A DNA stretch of 57,351 nt from Terriglobia bacterium (GTDB taxonomy: Bacteria > Acidobacteriota > Terriglobia > Bryobacterales > Bryobacteraceae), in the NCBI GenBank assembly GCA_021324185.1, contig JAJPJN010000065.1, forward strand, positions 1 to 57,351, written 5' to 3'. The translations under genes were made by a program, and so were the position numbers. Under the pieces are notes generated by a model that was not told the origin of the DNA, did no database searches, and saw only the letters and a program-made list of their open reading frames with translations. Below are positions 1-8,013 of this stretch, piece by piece (position 1 is the stretch's first letter; every line of letters begins with the position of its first letter).

Positions 1-141
1 ATGCTGGTTCCGCAACACTTAGCGAAGTATCCTCGTGTGCATGTTCAAGTGACGTTCGGGATGCCGATCATCGGTCCGGTTCTAGCGGGCATTGGACGAC
101 ACTATGGGATTGGCGTTTTCGCGAGGGTAGCTGATTGTTGA
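1..141 (+). CDS. 3' end of a gene cut by the window edge; possible CRISPR RAMP (Csb2/Cas5-Cas6-like) C-terminus
   Basis: Frame 1 is open from the first base to a TGA at 139-141, giving 46 residues. The tail contains VHVQVTF, then IIGPVLAGIGRHYGIGVFAR. The GIGRHYGIG pattern recalls the glycine-rich loop near the C-terminus of Cas6/Cas5-type RAMP proteins, and the wording GP-hydrophobic-(A/L)G...RH-(Y/F)G-hydrophobic-G-hydrophobic-F resembles, from memory, the end of type I-U/I-G Csb2 proteins. No CRISPR repeats are visible in the window. The gene presumably continues to the left, so the ATG at position 1 need not be the start. The family assignment is a weak inference from a short tail. Confidence 0.35.
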   Translation: MLVPQHLAKYPRVHVQVTFGMPIIGPVLAGIGRHYGIGVFARVADC

Positions 142-223
142 AGGTGTGTAAAAGCTCCAGCTACAAAATCATCTAGACTCGATTCTTAGCCGGGCCCAGA
201 ACGTCTTTATTTTTTGAAGAGAT

Positions 224-300
224 TGGTCGGGGCGGCAAGATTTGAACTTGCGACCCCCTGCGCCCAAGGCAGGTGCGCTACCAGGCTGCGCTACGCCCCG
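224..300 (-). tRNA. tRNA-Pro (anticodon UGG)
   Basis: On the minus strand a complete 77-nt cloverleaf can be folded. The acceptor stem pairs CGGGGCG (300-294) with CGCCCCG (234-228), the discriminator is A and CCA is encoded at 226-224. The D arm is GCGC..GCGC. The anticodon stem is CCTGC/GCAGG with loop CTTGGGC, so the anticodon is TGG. The T arm is GCAAG-TTCAAAT-CTTGC. The 3' end faces the left edge of the window, the side where tRNA-integrating elements would sit. Confidence 0.97.
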
Positions 301-350
301 ACTATTTGTAGTCTTTTGATTTTAAGATACGCCTCTGGACAGGTTAGCCG

Positions 351-396
351 GAGCCATTTTGTTTTATGTCAGATTAGACATAAGGCCAGATGGCTC
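351..396. promoter_or_regulatory. Nested inverted repeat upstream of the XRE gene
   Basis: The outer arms GAGCCAT (351-357) and ATGGCTC (390-396) enclose a perfect inner repeat, TTATGTC (364-370) and GACATAA (377-383), with a 6-nt spacer. It lies about 70 bp before the XRE-type gene and in the 170-bp gap that otherwise holds no gene. Small XRE regulators commonly autoregulate through inverted repeats of this size, so an operator is the natural reading. A transcribed hairpin is the alternative. Confidence 0.45.
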
Positions 397-468
397 GCTC
401 AGCACAAACTGCAAAAGACGCCTTGCGGCTTATATCAGCGCAGCGACGGGCGAGGAAAGGAAGCGAAA

Positions 469-798
469 ATGAACAGCTCCAAAAAGAGGCGATTGCAACG
501 GCATGGGTGGGCCGTTGCGGATGCGGCTGAGTTCCTCAATCTCACTCCCCGAGAAGCACAGTTCGTTGAAGTGAAGCTAGCACTTGCAGCCGGAGTACGA
601 AGAATGCGGGAGCAGCGTGGAATCACTCAAGCGGCCCTGGCGGAACGACTGGGTTCCAGCCAGTCGCGTGTTGCCAAGATGGAAGCGGCGGACCGGTCCG
701 TAACTCTGGATTTAATAATGCGGTCGCTGCTGGCAGTTGGAGCGACTCCCGGCGACATTGCCAAGCTCATCAGGCGCGTAGAGCCGCATCGCGCCTGA
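469..798 (+). CDS. Small XRE-family HTH regulator (HigA-like antitoxin type)
   Basis: The 109-residue protein carries a helix-turn-helix of the Cro/C1 (XRE) type at about residues 40-92: REQRGITQAALAERLGSSQS, RVAKMEAADRSVTLDLIMRS, then LLAVGAT. That is the layout of HigA-type antitoxins and solitary XRE regulators. The ATG at 469 is chosen because GAGGAAAGG lies just upstream; the frame stays open further 5' only across tRNA sequence, which is not coding. No HigB-like toxin can be seen beside it, so it is either an orphan antitoxin or a stand-alone regulator. A nested inverted repeat at 351-396 may be its operator. DNA binding is inferred from the HTH only. Confidence 0.85.
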   Translation: MNSSKKRRLQRHGWAVADAAEFLNLTPREAQFVEVKLALAAGVRRMREQRGITQAALAERLGSSQSRVAKMEAADRSVTLDLIMRSLLAVGATPGDIAKLIRRVEPHRA

Positions 799-828
799 TT
801 CTAAAGCACGCCGCGTTTTGTTCGGTCC

Positions 829-2946
829 TTAGAAGGCCAGCAGGCGCTCGCCTTCGCGGACCAGGTCTGCCACCTGGGGAAGAATCACGTCCTCGATTTG
901 CGGATTGTAGGCTACCCAAGTGTCACGCGCCGCTACCCGGCCGATGGGTGCATCGAGTTCCGTGAACAATTCGCCGGCAATGCGCGCGGCCAGTTCGGCG
1001 CCGTATCCCCACGACAGAACATCCTCGTGCGCGATGAGGACGCGATTCGTCTTCTTCACGGAAGTGCAGATGGCGTCCCAATCGTAGGGAGATAAGCTGC
1101 GCAGATCGAGGATCTCGATCGTGACGCCGCGCCGGCGCTGCTCGATCTGCAAAGCCGCCTGCAACGATTTCTGCACGAGCGCTCCGTAGGTCACTATAGT
1201 CAGATTCTGCCCGGCCTTTACCACCTTCGCTTTGCCAAACGGAATCGTGTAGTCCGGTCCGGGATGTGGGGAGCGATTGTAGGGCTCGCGGTACAGCTTC
1301 TTATGCTCCAGAAACATCACGGGGTCGTCGCAGCGGATCGCGGTCCGCAGCAGCCCGCAGGCATCCAGCGCGTTGGAAGGAAACACCACACGTAGACCAG
1401 GTAAGTGCGTAAACGTTACCTCACCGGACTGGCTGTGATAGATGGCGCCTCCGGTTAAATAACCACCGATCGGGACCCGTATGACCATCGGGCAGGAGAA
1501 GCCGTTATTGGAGCGCCAGCGAAAGGTCGCGACCTCATCGCGAATCTGCATCATCGCGGGCCAGATGTAATCGAAGAACTGAATCTCCGGAATGGGCTTC
1601 AATCCGCGCGCCGCGAGCCCTACCGCGCGACCTATAATCGACGCCTCTGCCAGAGGTGAATTGAAGCAGCGCGCGCTGCCGAATTCGCGCTGCAATCCGG
1701 CTGTCGCTTTGAAGACGCCGCCTTTGCCTTTTACTTCTCCCAAATATTGTTCGCGGCTGCAATCGGCAACATCTTCGCCGAAGACCACAATGCGCGCGTC
1801 GCGGCGCATCTCCTCGGCCAGGGTCTGATTGATGGAGTCAATCATGGTGCGAGGCTCGCCTCGAAGCTGCGGGGGCACATCGAAGGCCGGTGAGGAGGGA
1901 TCGACCTTATCGGAATAGAGGAACTGATAAATGGAATCGGGCGAAGGCGGGGCATCGCGTAGGACGTGGAGCGTGATTTCGGCTACTTCCTGTTCGATCT
2001 CGTGCGTCATGCGCTCGAGTCCCTGGCGATCGAGACAACCCTCCTGAATCAGGAACTCGGGAAAGCGCCGGATGGGATCGCGCGCTGCTTCCTCTTCGCG
2101 CTCGCGCTTGGGTTTATATAGTCGCTCGTCGTCGGAGAGTGAATGGGAATAGGGCCGTATCACCGCGGCATGCACCAGCGCAGGGCCATGCCCGCCACGG
2201 CAGTAATCCGCAGCATGTTTCACCGCACGATAGGAATCCACGAAATTCGTGCCATCCACTTCGATGCGCAACAGGGAAGGGAACCCTTCGAGCAGGCGAG
2301 CTACATTGGCGCCTGCGGTCTGCCGCTCGACCGGCACGGAGATGGCATATCCGTTGTCCTCGATCAGGAAAAGGACAGGCAAGCGTTCCATGCAGGCGAT
2401 GTTCATCGCTTCCCAAAACTCGCCTTCGCTGGTTGCGCCTTCGCCCGCGCACACGAGCGTGATCTCGTCCTCGGGCGCATTTTGCAAATGTTTGCCTTCG
2501 GCGCAGCCGATGGCGTGCAGGAATTGCGTTCCTGTGGGCGAGGAACTGGTGATCACTCGCAGGCGCGGATAGGACCAGTGCGAAGGCATCTGGCGGCCGC
2601 CGGAGCTGGGGTCGCGGGCCGCGCCCACGGATTGCAGCAGCATCTCTTCGGCGGTCATGCCGAGCGTGAGCATGAGGGTGCGGTCGCGATAGTAGGGCAG
2701 GACCCAGTCATAACCGGCGCGCACGACCAGGCCGGTGGCAGCCTGTACGGCTTCGTGACCGGCGCCGCTGATTTGAAAAAAGATCTTGTTCTGCCGCTTG
2801 AGAAGGACTTCGCGATCATCCAGGCATCGCGCCAGATACATGGTTCGGAAAGCCCGGACCATAGTGTCGCGATCGAGTTCGTTGGGCAGCGCAGTGGAAA
2901 CGGGCAGACGTGGCCCGGTCTGTGTTGTGGCGGTCACCGCTTCCAT
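829..2946 (-). CDS. Fused alpha/beta E1 component of a 2-oxoacid dehydrogenase (branched-chain type)
   Basis: The 705-residue protein joins both E1 subunits, which are usually separate genes. Residues about 20-345 are the alpha part, with the thiamine diphosphate motif beginning [10 protein letters not shown] at 168 and ending EDNGYAIS near 196-203. From about residue 366 ([23 protein letters not shown]) the beta part follows, with the E1-beta/transketolase C-terminal domain ([26 protein letters not shown]). It would catalyse TPP-dependent oxidative decarboxylation of a 2-oxo acid and acyl transfer to the lipoyl group of an E2 protein. The alpha half looks most like branched-chain 2-oxoacid dehydrogenase, but substrate cannot be told from sequence. 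No E2 or E3 gene is present nearby, so partners must be encoded elsewhere. The gene stands alone downstream of a terminator at 2967-3002. Confidence 0.9.
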   Translation of the reverse strand: MEAVTATTQTGPRLPVSTALPNELDRDTMVRAFRTMYLARCLDDREVLLKRQNKIFFQISGAGHEAVQAATGLVVRAGYDWVLPYYRDRTLMLTLGMTAEEMLLQSVGAARDPSSGGRQMPSHWSYPRLRVITSSSPTGTQFLHAIGCAEGKHLQNAPEDEITLVCAGEGATSEGEFWEAMNIACMERLPVLFLIEDNGYAISVPVERQTAGANVARLLEGFPSLLRIEVDGTNFVDSYRAVKHAADYCRGGHGPALVHAAVIRPYSHSLSDDERLYKPKREREEEAARDPIRRFPEFLIQEGCLDRQGLERMTHEIEQEVAEITLHVLRDAPPSPDSIYQFLYSDKVDPSSPAFDVPPQLRGEPRTMIDSINQTLAEEMRRDARIVVFGEDVADCSREQYLGEVKGKGGVFKATAGLQREFGSARCFNSPLAEASIIGRAVGLAARGLKPIPEIQFFDYIWPAMMQIRDEVATFRWRSNNGFSCPMVIRVPIGGYLTGGAIYHSQSGEVTFTHLPGLRVVFPSNALDACGLLRTAIRCDDPVMFLEHKKLYREPYNRSPHPGPDYTIPFGKAKVVKAGQNLTIVTYGALVQKSLQAALQIEQRRRGVTIEILDLRSLSPYDWDAICTSVKKTNRVLIAHEDVLSWGYGAELAARIAGELFTELDAPIGRVAARDTWVAYNPQIEDVILPQVADLVREGERLLAF

Positions 2947-2966
2947 TATGTCCGAGCAGCGGATGG

Positions 2967-3002
2967 AAAAAAGGGCCGGAGTCGCAGAGTGCGGCTCCGG
3001 CC
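2967..3002 (-). terminator. Rho-independent terminator after the PEP-CTERM-like gene
   Basis: Read on the minus strand, GGCCGGAG (3002-2995) and CTCCGGCC (2981-2974) form a perfect 8-bp stem that can be extended by an inner CGC/GCG. A C and then six T follow (2972-2967). It lies between the stop of the 3031-3702 gene and the start of the E1 gene, so the E1 gene probably has its own promoter in the short gap or is fed by read-through. Confidence 0.85.
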
Positions 3003-3030
3003 GAGGTTTGCTGCTTCGGAGGAACTAAAA

Positions 3031-3702
3031 TCAGGAGACGAATTTCGTTAGGTTTACGAATTTGCGCCGGGTGCCGAACAGAACGAGCATTCCGCCGCCG
3101 ACGAGCGCGAATGTAACTGCTTCGGGAGCTTGGGACGGGTCGCCGCTGCCAAAATTGCCGTTGCCTTGCGCCGTATCGATTTCCCAAAGGAGAATTCCAT
3201 CTCCAGCGACAGTCGGTTGCAGTGTGAACGAAGTAATCGGCCCCGAAAAGCTTGTTCCAGTACCAGGCGACGCAAACGTGTAGGACGTTCCGTCAGAGAA
3301 GGTGATCTGGACATGGTCGGAGGTTGCTGCGCCTCCGTTATTTACGGCGAATGCCCAAAGATATATACCGGTAACTCCTCCAGGCGGCAGCGTTACGTTT
3401 AGCTGGCCAACTCCGTCTCTTTTACTCTCAAGCCCAGAGTCGTTGTTAACATAAGCCGAGGTCAAATACCAGGAATTACCATCTGGCCCCGTGATGTTGT
3501 AATTCTCATAAGTTGCACCGCTCGAAGTGTTCCAAAAGCCGCCGCTTCCGCCCGGGACTGAATTGAAGTCCACCTTACTTACAGGCCCGGTGATGTAGGT
3601 TGAAGTATTCCACTGCGAGTAAACGCTGGTCGGAGTCAGGCTCGTCCCCAGTGCCGGCAGTGCGATACAAATGGCAATCAGCGCATAGCGCATCCTAAGC
3701 AT
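3031..3702 (-). CDS. PEP-CTERM-like secreted/surface protein
   Basis: The 223-residue protein has a signal peptide (MRYALIAICIALPALGTSL) and ends with APEAVTFALVGGG, MLVLFGTRRK and a short tail. That is the PEP-CTERM layout: a Pro-Glu-x motif, one transmembrane helix and a basic end, a sorting signal normally processed by an exosortase. The third motif residue is Ala rather than Pro. The body is Ser/Thr/Gly/Asn rich and probably a beta-sandwich. GGAGG lies 9 nt before the ATG at 3702, which decides the start over the second Met three codons later. No exosortase gene is in the window. The exact role is unknown; such proteins are usually extracellular matrix components. Confidence 0.75.
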   Translation of the reverse strand: MLRMRYALIAICIALPALGTSLTPTSVYSQWNTSTYITGPVSKVDFNSVPGGSGGFWNTSSGATYENYNITGPDGNSWYLTSAYVNNDSGLESKRDGVGQLNVTLPPGGVTGIYLWAFAVNNGGAATSDHVQITFSDGTSYTFASPGTGTSFSGPITSFTLQPTVAGDGILLWEIDTAQGNGNFGSGDPSQAPEAVTFALVGGGMLVLFGTRRKFVNLTKFVS

Positions 3703-3802
3703 TCGAGTAATCCTCCAATTTCGATATCGAAAGCAGAGTGGGTTTGCGCGCTAGAACATCTACGCCAGAAATGCCCGTAGCTACGATTTCAAAACGAAAC
3801 GC

Positions 3803-5191
3803 TTAACGCTCGAGGCTATTCAGGATCTGCTGCTTGTATTGCGCGGCTTTGGCGTAGATCTCTTTGGCATCGAGCGTCAGCACCTTGCGGCCGCTCACAA
3901 TCTGCTTGCCGTTGATGAAGACATCTTCGACATCGCCCGCCTTAGAGGCGTATGCAATCTGGGAATAAACGTTATACAGCGGGACGGCGTTCGGATGCGC
4001 AATCGAGATGGTAATCAGGTCTGCGCGCTTGCCCTCTTCGAGCGATCCGATTTCTTTGTCCAATCCAAGCACGCGCGCTCCCCCAATTGTCGCCATGGTG
4101 AAGACCTGTGCCGCCGGTAACGCGGTGGGATCCATGGTAGTCACTTTCTGTAGTTTGGCTGCGATGTTCATCTCTAAGATTAGATCCGCCGTGTCATTGC
4201 TGCCGGCAAAGCCATCCGTCCCAAGCCCGACCGTGATGCCTTTCCCCAGCATTTCGGCTACATGCGCGACACCGCTCGCAAGCTTCATGTTGCTTGACGG
4301 GCAATGCGCCACGCCAGTGCCGTGTTGCTTCAGGATGTCCATATCTTCCGGGCTTTCCCAAACGCAATGCGCGGCAACGACGCGCCCGTCCAGCACGCCG
4401 CGTTTTGCAAGCACCTGGGTCGGGCTCATGTTGCGTTTGGTTAATGCATCGTCGCGCTCTTTTTGCGTTTCCGAAAGATGGATCAACAGCGGGACGTTGT
4501 ACTTCACCGCCAGTTGATGTGCTGCAACCAGAGCTTCATCCGGTGTTGTATAGATGGCGTGCGGTGCTACGGCCGGAATAATCAGATCGTCCTTCTGGTA
4601 TGCCTGAATGTATTTTTCGGTTGCGGCAATGGCCTCCTGCCAGGTCTTATGGTCCGGGGCAGGGAAGCCGATGATGGTCTCTCCGAGCACGCCGCGCACG
4701 CCCGCTTGCCTGGCGGTTTCGGCTTCGGCATCTTCGAAGTAATACATGTCGGTGTAGGTCGTAATCCCGGCGAGCAACATTTCGAGACATGCGAGGCGCG
4801 TGCCCCACCGCACGAAATCGGGCGTAACATTTTTCGACTCCGCCGGGAAGATGAAATTGTTGAGCCAGTCCTGAAGACGCATGTCATCTGCGATGGCGCG
4901 GAATAACGACATGGGCGCGTGCGTGTGGGTATCGATCAACCCAGGCGCGAGAATCGCATCCGGTTTGTCGAGCGTGTGTTTGGCTTGAAAGCGGCGCGCG
5001 ATATCGTCCTGCGGGCCCACGCCGACAATGCGAGTCTCGCGTATCGCGACCGCGCCGTCCTCGATCATGCGGTTGTGGCCATCCATCGTGACGACGTATT
5101 TAGCGCGGATGATCCAATCGGCCGGTTCGGCGGCGGCGGCTTCACCGGCGAGCAGCGCAGCAACGACGAGGAGACTATACAAACGACGCAT
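3803..5191 (-). CDS. Exported amidohydrolase, SAH/MTA deaminase-like (MtaD/TRZ-ATZ family)
   Basis: The 462-residue protein belongs to the metal-dependent amidohydrolase superfamily. Metal-binding LIDTHTHAPM sits near residue 87, HLSETQ and AAHCVWES supply the later histidines, and GLGTDGFAGSNDT supplies the aspartate. HCPSSNMKLASG and the overall order match the family that deaminates S-adenosylhomocysteine and 5'-methylthioadenosine. Unlike the usual cytosolic enzyme it begins with MRRLYSLLVVAALLAGEAAAAEP, a clear signal peptide, so it should act in the periplasm, where a nucleoside or another N-heterocycle may be the substrate. It overlaps the upstream cytidine deaminase gene by 17 nt, which suggests translational coupling and a shared nucleoside-salvage role. 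Confidence 0.82.
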   Translation of the reverse strand: MRRLYSLLVVAALLAGEAAAAEPADWIIRAKYVVTMDGHNRMIEDGAVAIRETRIVGVGPQDDIARRFQAKHTLDKPDAILAPGLIDTHTHAPMSLFRAIADDMRLQDWLNNFIFPAESKNVTPDFVRWGTRLACLEMLLAGITTYTDMYYFEDAEAETARQAGVRGVLGETIIGFPAPDHKTWQEAIAATEKYIQAYQKDDLIIPAVAPHAIYTTPDEALVAAHQLAVKYNVPLLIHLSETQKERDDALTKRNMSPTQVLAKRGVLDGRVVAAHCVWESPEDMDILKQHGTGVAHCPSSNMKLASGVAHVAEMLGKGITVGLGTDGFAGSNDTADLILEMNIAAKLQKVTTMDPTALPAAQVFTMATIGGARVLGLDKEIGSLEEGKRADLITISIAHPNAVPLYNVYSQIAYASKAGDVEDVFINGKQIVSGRKVLTLDAKEIYAKAAQYKQQILNSLER

Positions 5192-5567
5192 CGAAGGGCC
5201 TGGGGAAAATGCTCTTTACAGAAAGCGATTCCTGCTTTCCCGCCAAGTTAACAAGAATCAGTTCCGCATCAGCGGCAAACTCCCACAAAATCTGGCGGCA
5301 GGCGCCACAAGGCGGGGTGAGGGTGCCGGTATCGGCGGCGACTGCCACCCGCTTCAGCTTGCCCGCGCCTTCCGACACAGCTTTGAACACAGCGACGCGT
5401 TCGGCGCACATGGTCAGACCATAGGTAGCGTTTTCGACATTGCAGCCGGTAAATACGCGGCCGTGCTCGTCTTCGAGCGCGGCTCCGACTTTGAAACGCG
5501 AATAAGGCGCGTGCGCGCGCTCGCGAGCAGCGAGGGCAGCTTCAATCAGCGGGTCTGGTGACGGCAC
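5175..5567 (-). CDS. cdd: Cytidine deaminase
   Basis: The 130-residue protein is the short tetrameric type of cytidine deaminase, which converts cytidine and deoxycytidine to uridine and deoxyuridine. It starts with APYSRFKVGAAL, has GCNVENATYGLTMCAER (zinc ligand Cys54, proton-shuttling Glu56) and then TPPCGACRQ (zinc ligands Cys87 and Cys90). The C-terminal tail (SIFPRPFDASFV) matches the usual end of the family. Its stop codon lies inside the start of the next gene, an exported amidohydrolase, so the two are probably translated together. The cytosolic location fits the absence of a signal peptide. Confidence 0.95.
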   Translation of the reverse strand: MPSPDPLIEAALAARERAHAPYSRFKVGAALEDEHGRVFTGCNVENATYGLTMCAERVAVFKAVSEGAGKLKRVAVAADTGTLTPPCGACRQILWEFAADAELILVNLAGKQESLSVKSIFPRPFDASFV

Positions 5568-5587
5568 GTCTCTTTACCATAACGCTG

Positions 5588-7366
5588 TCAAACCGGCTTC
5601 ACGTCTTTTATGCTCAGGGACCACGATCCATAGCCGCGCTTGCGCCCGGCTGGATCATCTTCCAGTTGAAAAAGCACGTCCAGCTTTGTGTCTGCGCTGA
5701 AATACTCCTTGCGGTCGCCGAAATTCCAGGCTTTACAGAACAGCAGGCGTCCTTTATTGCGCAGCGGCACGTTGAAATGCTTACCGTCTTTGAGCGGTTT
5801 CGCGGGTCCTGCCACTTCGCAATGACGGGCCAACAGCAACGGCGCGGGATTGCCAAAGCCAAACGGTCCTAAGGACATCAGTTGCTGCACGCAACGATCC
5901 GTCAACTCGGTGAACTCGGCTTCAGCATCTACGGCAAAGACGGGCCGAAGATCATCATTGCTCAAGCGCTCGCGTGCGTAGCCGGCGAATCGTGTTTGAA
6001 AATCGCCCAGCGCTTCGGCGCGCATGCTGAGTCCGGCCGCCTGACGGTGGCCGCCAAATTTTACAAACAGCTCAGACATGTTCTCGAGTGCTTCGAGCAA
6101 ATGAAAACCTGGGATGCTGCGACCGGAGCCGGCGAAACATGGCACTTCCGTTTCAGCCTGTGAAGCATCGCTTAAGACGAAGACCGGCCGGTTAAAGCGC
6201 TCCACCAGGCGACTGGCCACGATGCCCAACACGCCTAAATGCCAGCCGCTTCCGGCAAACACCATGGCGCGGGACGTATGGTCGAACTCACAGTCCTCGC
6301 ACTGCTTCAGAATGGCCTCGACGATTTCTGTTTCGGTCTGCTGGCGCTCGCGATTGAGGGCGTCCAGTTGTTCGGCCAGTTCGCGGGCACGCGCCTCATC
6401 TTCTGTCAAAAACACTTCAATGACAGCGCGCGCGGTGGCCATGCGTCCGGCGGCATTGATGCGCGGCGCAATCCGAAAGGCCACCTGATGGGCGGTAGGG
6501 CGCTCGCCGGCTTCAAATCCGGCGACACTTAAGAGGGCACGCAGCCCGGCATTGCGAACGTTGTGCAACCCGGAAAGCCCACGCCCCACAAGCACCCGGT
6601 TTTCCTCGATCAACGGAACAATATCGGCGATTGTGGCGATAGCCACGGGTTTCAGAAATGAATCGAGAAGCGCATCTCTTCGCTTGGCGGCCATACCGCT
6701 GCGCAACAGAAGAGCGTGCACTAACTTAAAGGTCACACCCGCGCCGCACAAATTTTTGTTCGGATAGCGGCAATCTGGGCGGTTCGGATTCAATACGGCC
6801 AAGGCGGGCGGAAGTTCGGTCTCGGGCAGATGATGATCGGTAATGATGACGTCGATTCCCAGCTCGCGCGCGCGTGCGACAACCGCTTGAGCGCGAATGC
6901 CGGTATCGACGCTGATAATCAGATGAACTCCACTTGCGGCTGCGCCTTCAATAACATCGCTGCGCATGCCGTAGCCGTCCTTCTATCGATGCGGAATATG
7001 AAAATCGGCTGTACCGCCGAGGAGTTCGATTGCCTTTTTCAAAATGACGATGGACGTGGTGCCATCGACGTCGTAGTCGCCGTACAGGAGTACTTTTTCG
7101 CGCCGCTCGATTGCGGCCCTCAACCGCTCGACAGCGCGGTCCATGTCGCGCAATAAAAACGGATCGTGCAGGGCATCCAATTCAGGCGATAAAAATTCCT
7201 GCGCGCGGGCGGGGTCGCCAAAGCCGCGGCTCACCAATACGGCGGCGGGCAAACGATGCCAATCTAATGACTGTTGAATGCGGCTAACCGCGCCGGTGCA
7301 GATATCGGGCAAGCGCCAGCGCGCCTCTGGCCGAACCCAGCGCGCGGGAGCAGCAACATCGGTCAT
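5588..7366 (-). pseudogene. recJ: recJ, single-strand-specific exonuclease, interrupted by an in-frame TAG
   Basis: Reading on the minus strand from ATG 7366, 127 residues run to a TAG at 6985-6983. The same frame then continues for about 464 residues to 5588. Together they make a RecJ of normal length (about 592 aa). The break falls inside the DHH core: the first fragment ends GDYDVDGTTS (residues 96-105) ... FHIPHR, and the second begins KDGYGMRSDV and carries ITDHHLPE. RecJ proteins normally have a hydrophobic residue between (P)HR/NR and (K/E)DGYG, and one base change TTG to TAG would explain the stop. The second part has a possible restart at ATG 6967, but neither half would hold the full active site. 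It may be a true loss, a sequencing error or a suppressed stop. It starts with a 1-nt TAATG overlap with the gene upstream. Confidence 0.9.
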
Positions 7367-7854
7367 TAGTTGTTGGAGAAGTAGCCGCCTAATTCGGCGT
7401 CGTCATCTTCCTCATCTTCCTGGGCAGCGTCGAGCTCGGCCAGGATATGGGTCAATGATTCATACCACTCGGTGTGCAGTTCGAAAATGTAGACCCTGGT
7501 ATCGAGGCAGAAGGAAAGCTCAACCGAGCACGTGAATCCTTCAAACTCGCGCAACTGCCGCAAGCGCGACTCATAATGACGCTTTTCTTCACGCGTGAAG
7601 TCGCTATCCTCGAGTTCATCCAAGGCATTATCGATCTGGGCCGCCGATAACGTCTGATGGTAGAAGTGAATGAGCTTTGCGCCTGCTTTTTGCGCGACAG
7701 CCAGAAAAAGCCGGTAATCAGGATGGCCATCGACATCCCAATAGATTCGATTCAGCGGGTCGAGCACGCGATGTTCGGCATGAAAGACATTCGTGCCGCT
7801 GGTATCGAGATGCGTCAAAATCTCCGTTCGCAAGCTTTCCAGATCAATTGCCAT
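7366..7854 (-). CDS. Conserved hypothetical protein, acidic C-terminus
   Basis: The 162-residue protein has no motif I recognise. It is a soluble alpha/beta protein with no signal peptide or membrane segment. It contains IYWDVDGHPDYRLFLAVAQK, a charged helical centre, then FTCSVELSFCLDTRVYIFEL, and ends in a strongly acidic run (QEDEEDDDAE). Its stop overlaps the recJ start (TAATG), so the two are translated in tandem. A similar pairing with recJ is plausible in related genomes but I cannot confirm it. No function is assigned. Confidence 0.75.
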   Translation of the reverse strand: MAIDLESLRTEILTHLDTSGTNVFHAEHRVLDPLNRIYWDVDGHPDYRLFLAVAQKAGAKLIHFYHQTLSAAQIDNALDELEDSDFTREEKRHYESRLRQLREFEGFTCSVELSFCLDTRVYIFELHTEWYESLTHILAELDAAQEDEEDDDAELGGYFSNN

Positions 7855-8013
7855 CCACTTTATTCCCCATCAGAAGCTTAGTCATCGAGCGCTCGTGCCC
7901 GATTCAGAATTCTTTACAAGCATAACGGGCTGATCGAAGCGAAGCTCACAGATATGGCGAATACCTCGCGTAACCTTGAAGTTAGACTGCGCATCGTTAC
8001 GTCGAAGCGACTG

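Noticed and set aside
2143-3051. 302-codon open frame on the plus strand
   Set aside because: Antisense to the well-supported fused E1 gene and running through a terminator hairpin.
6983-6985. Pyrrolysine at the recJ TAG
   Set aside because: The position is a hydrophobic, non-catalytic residue in RecJ and there is no sign of pyl genes; mutation or error is simpler.
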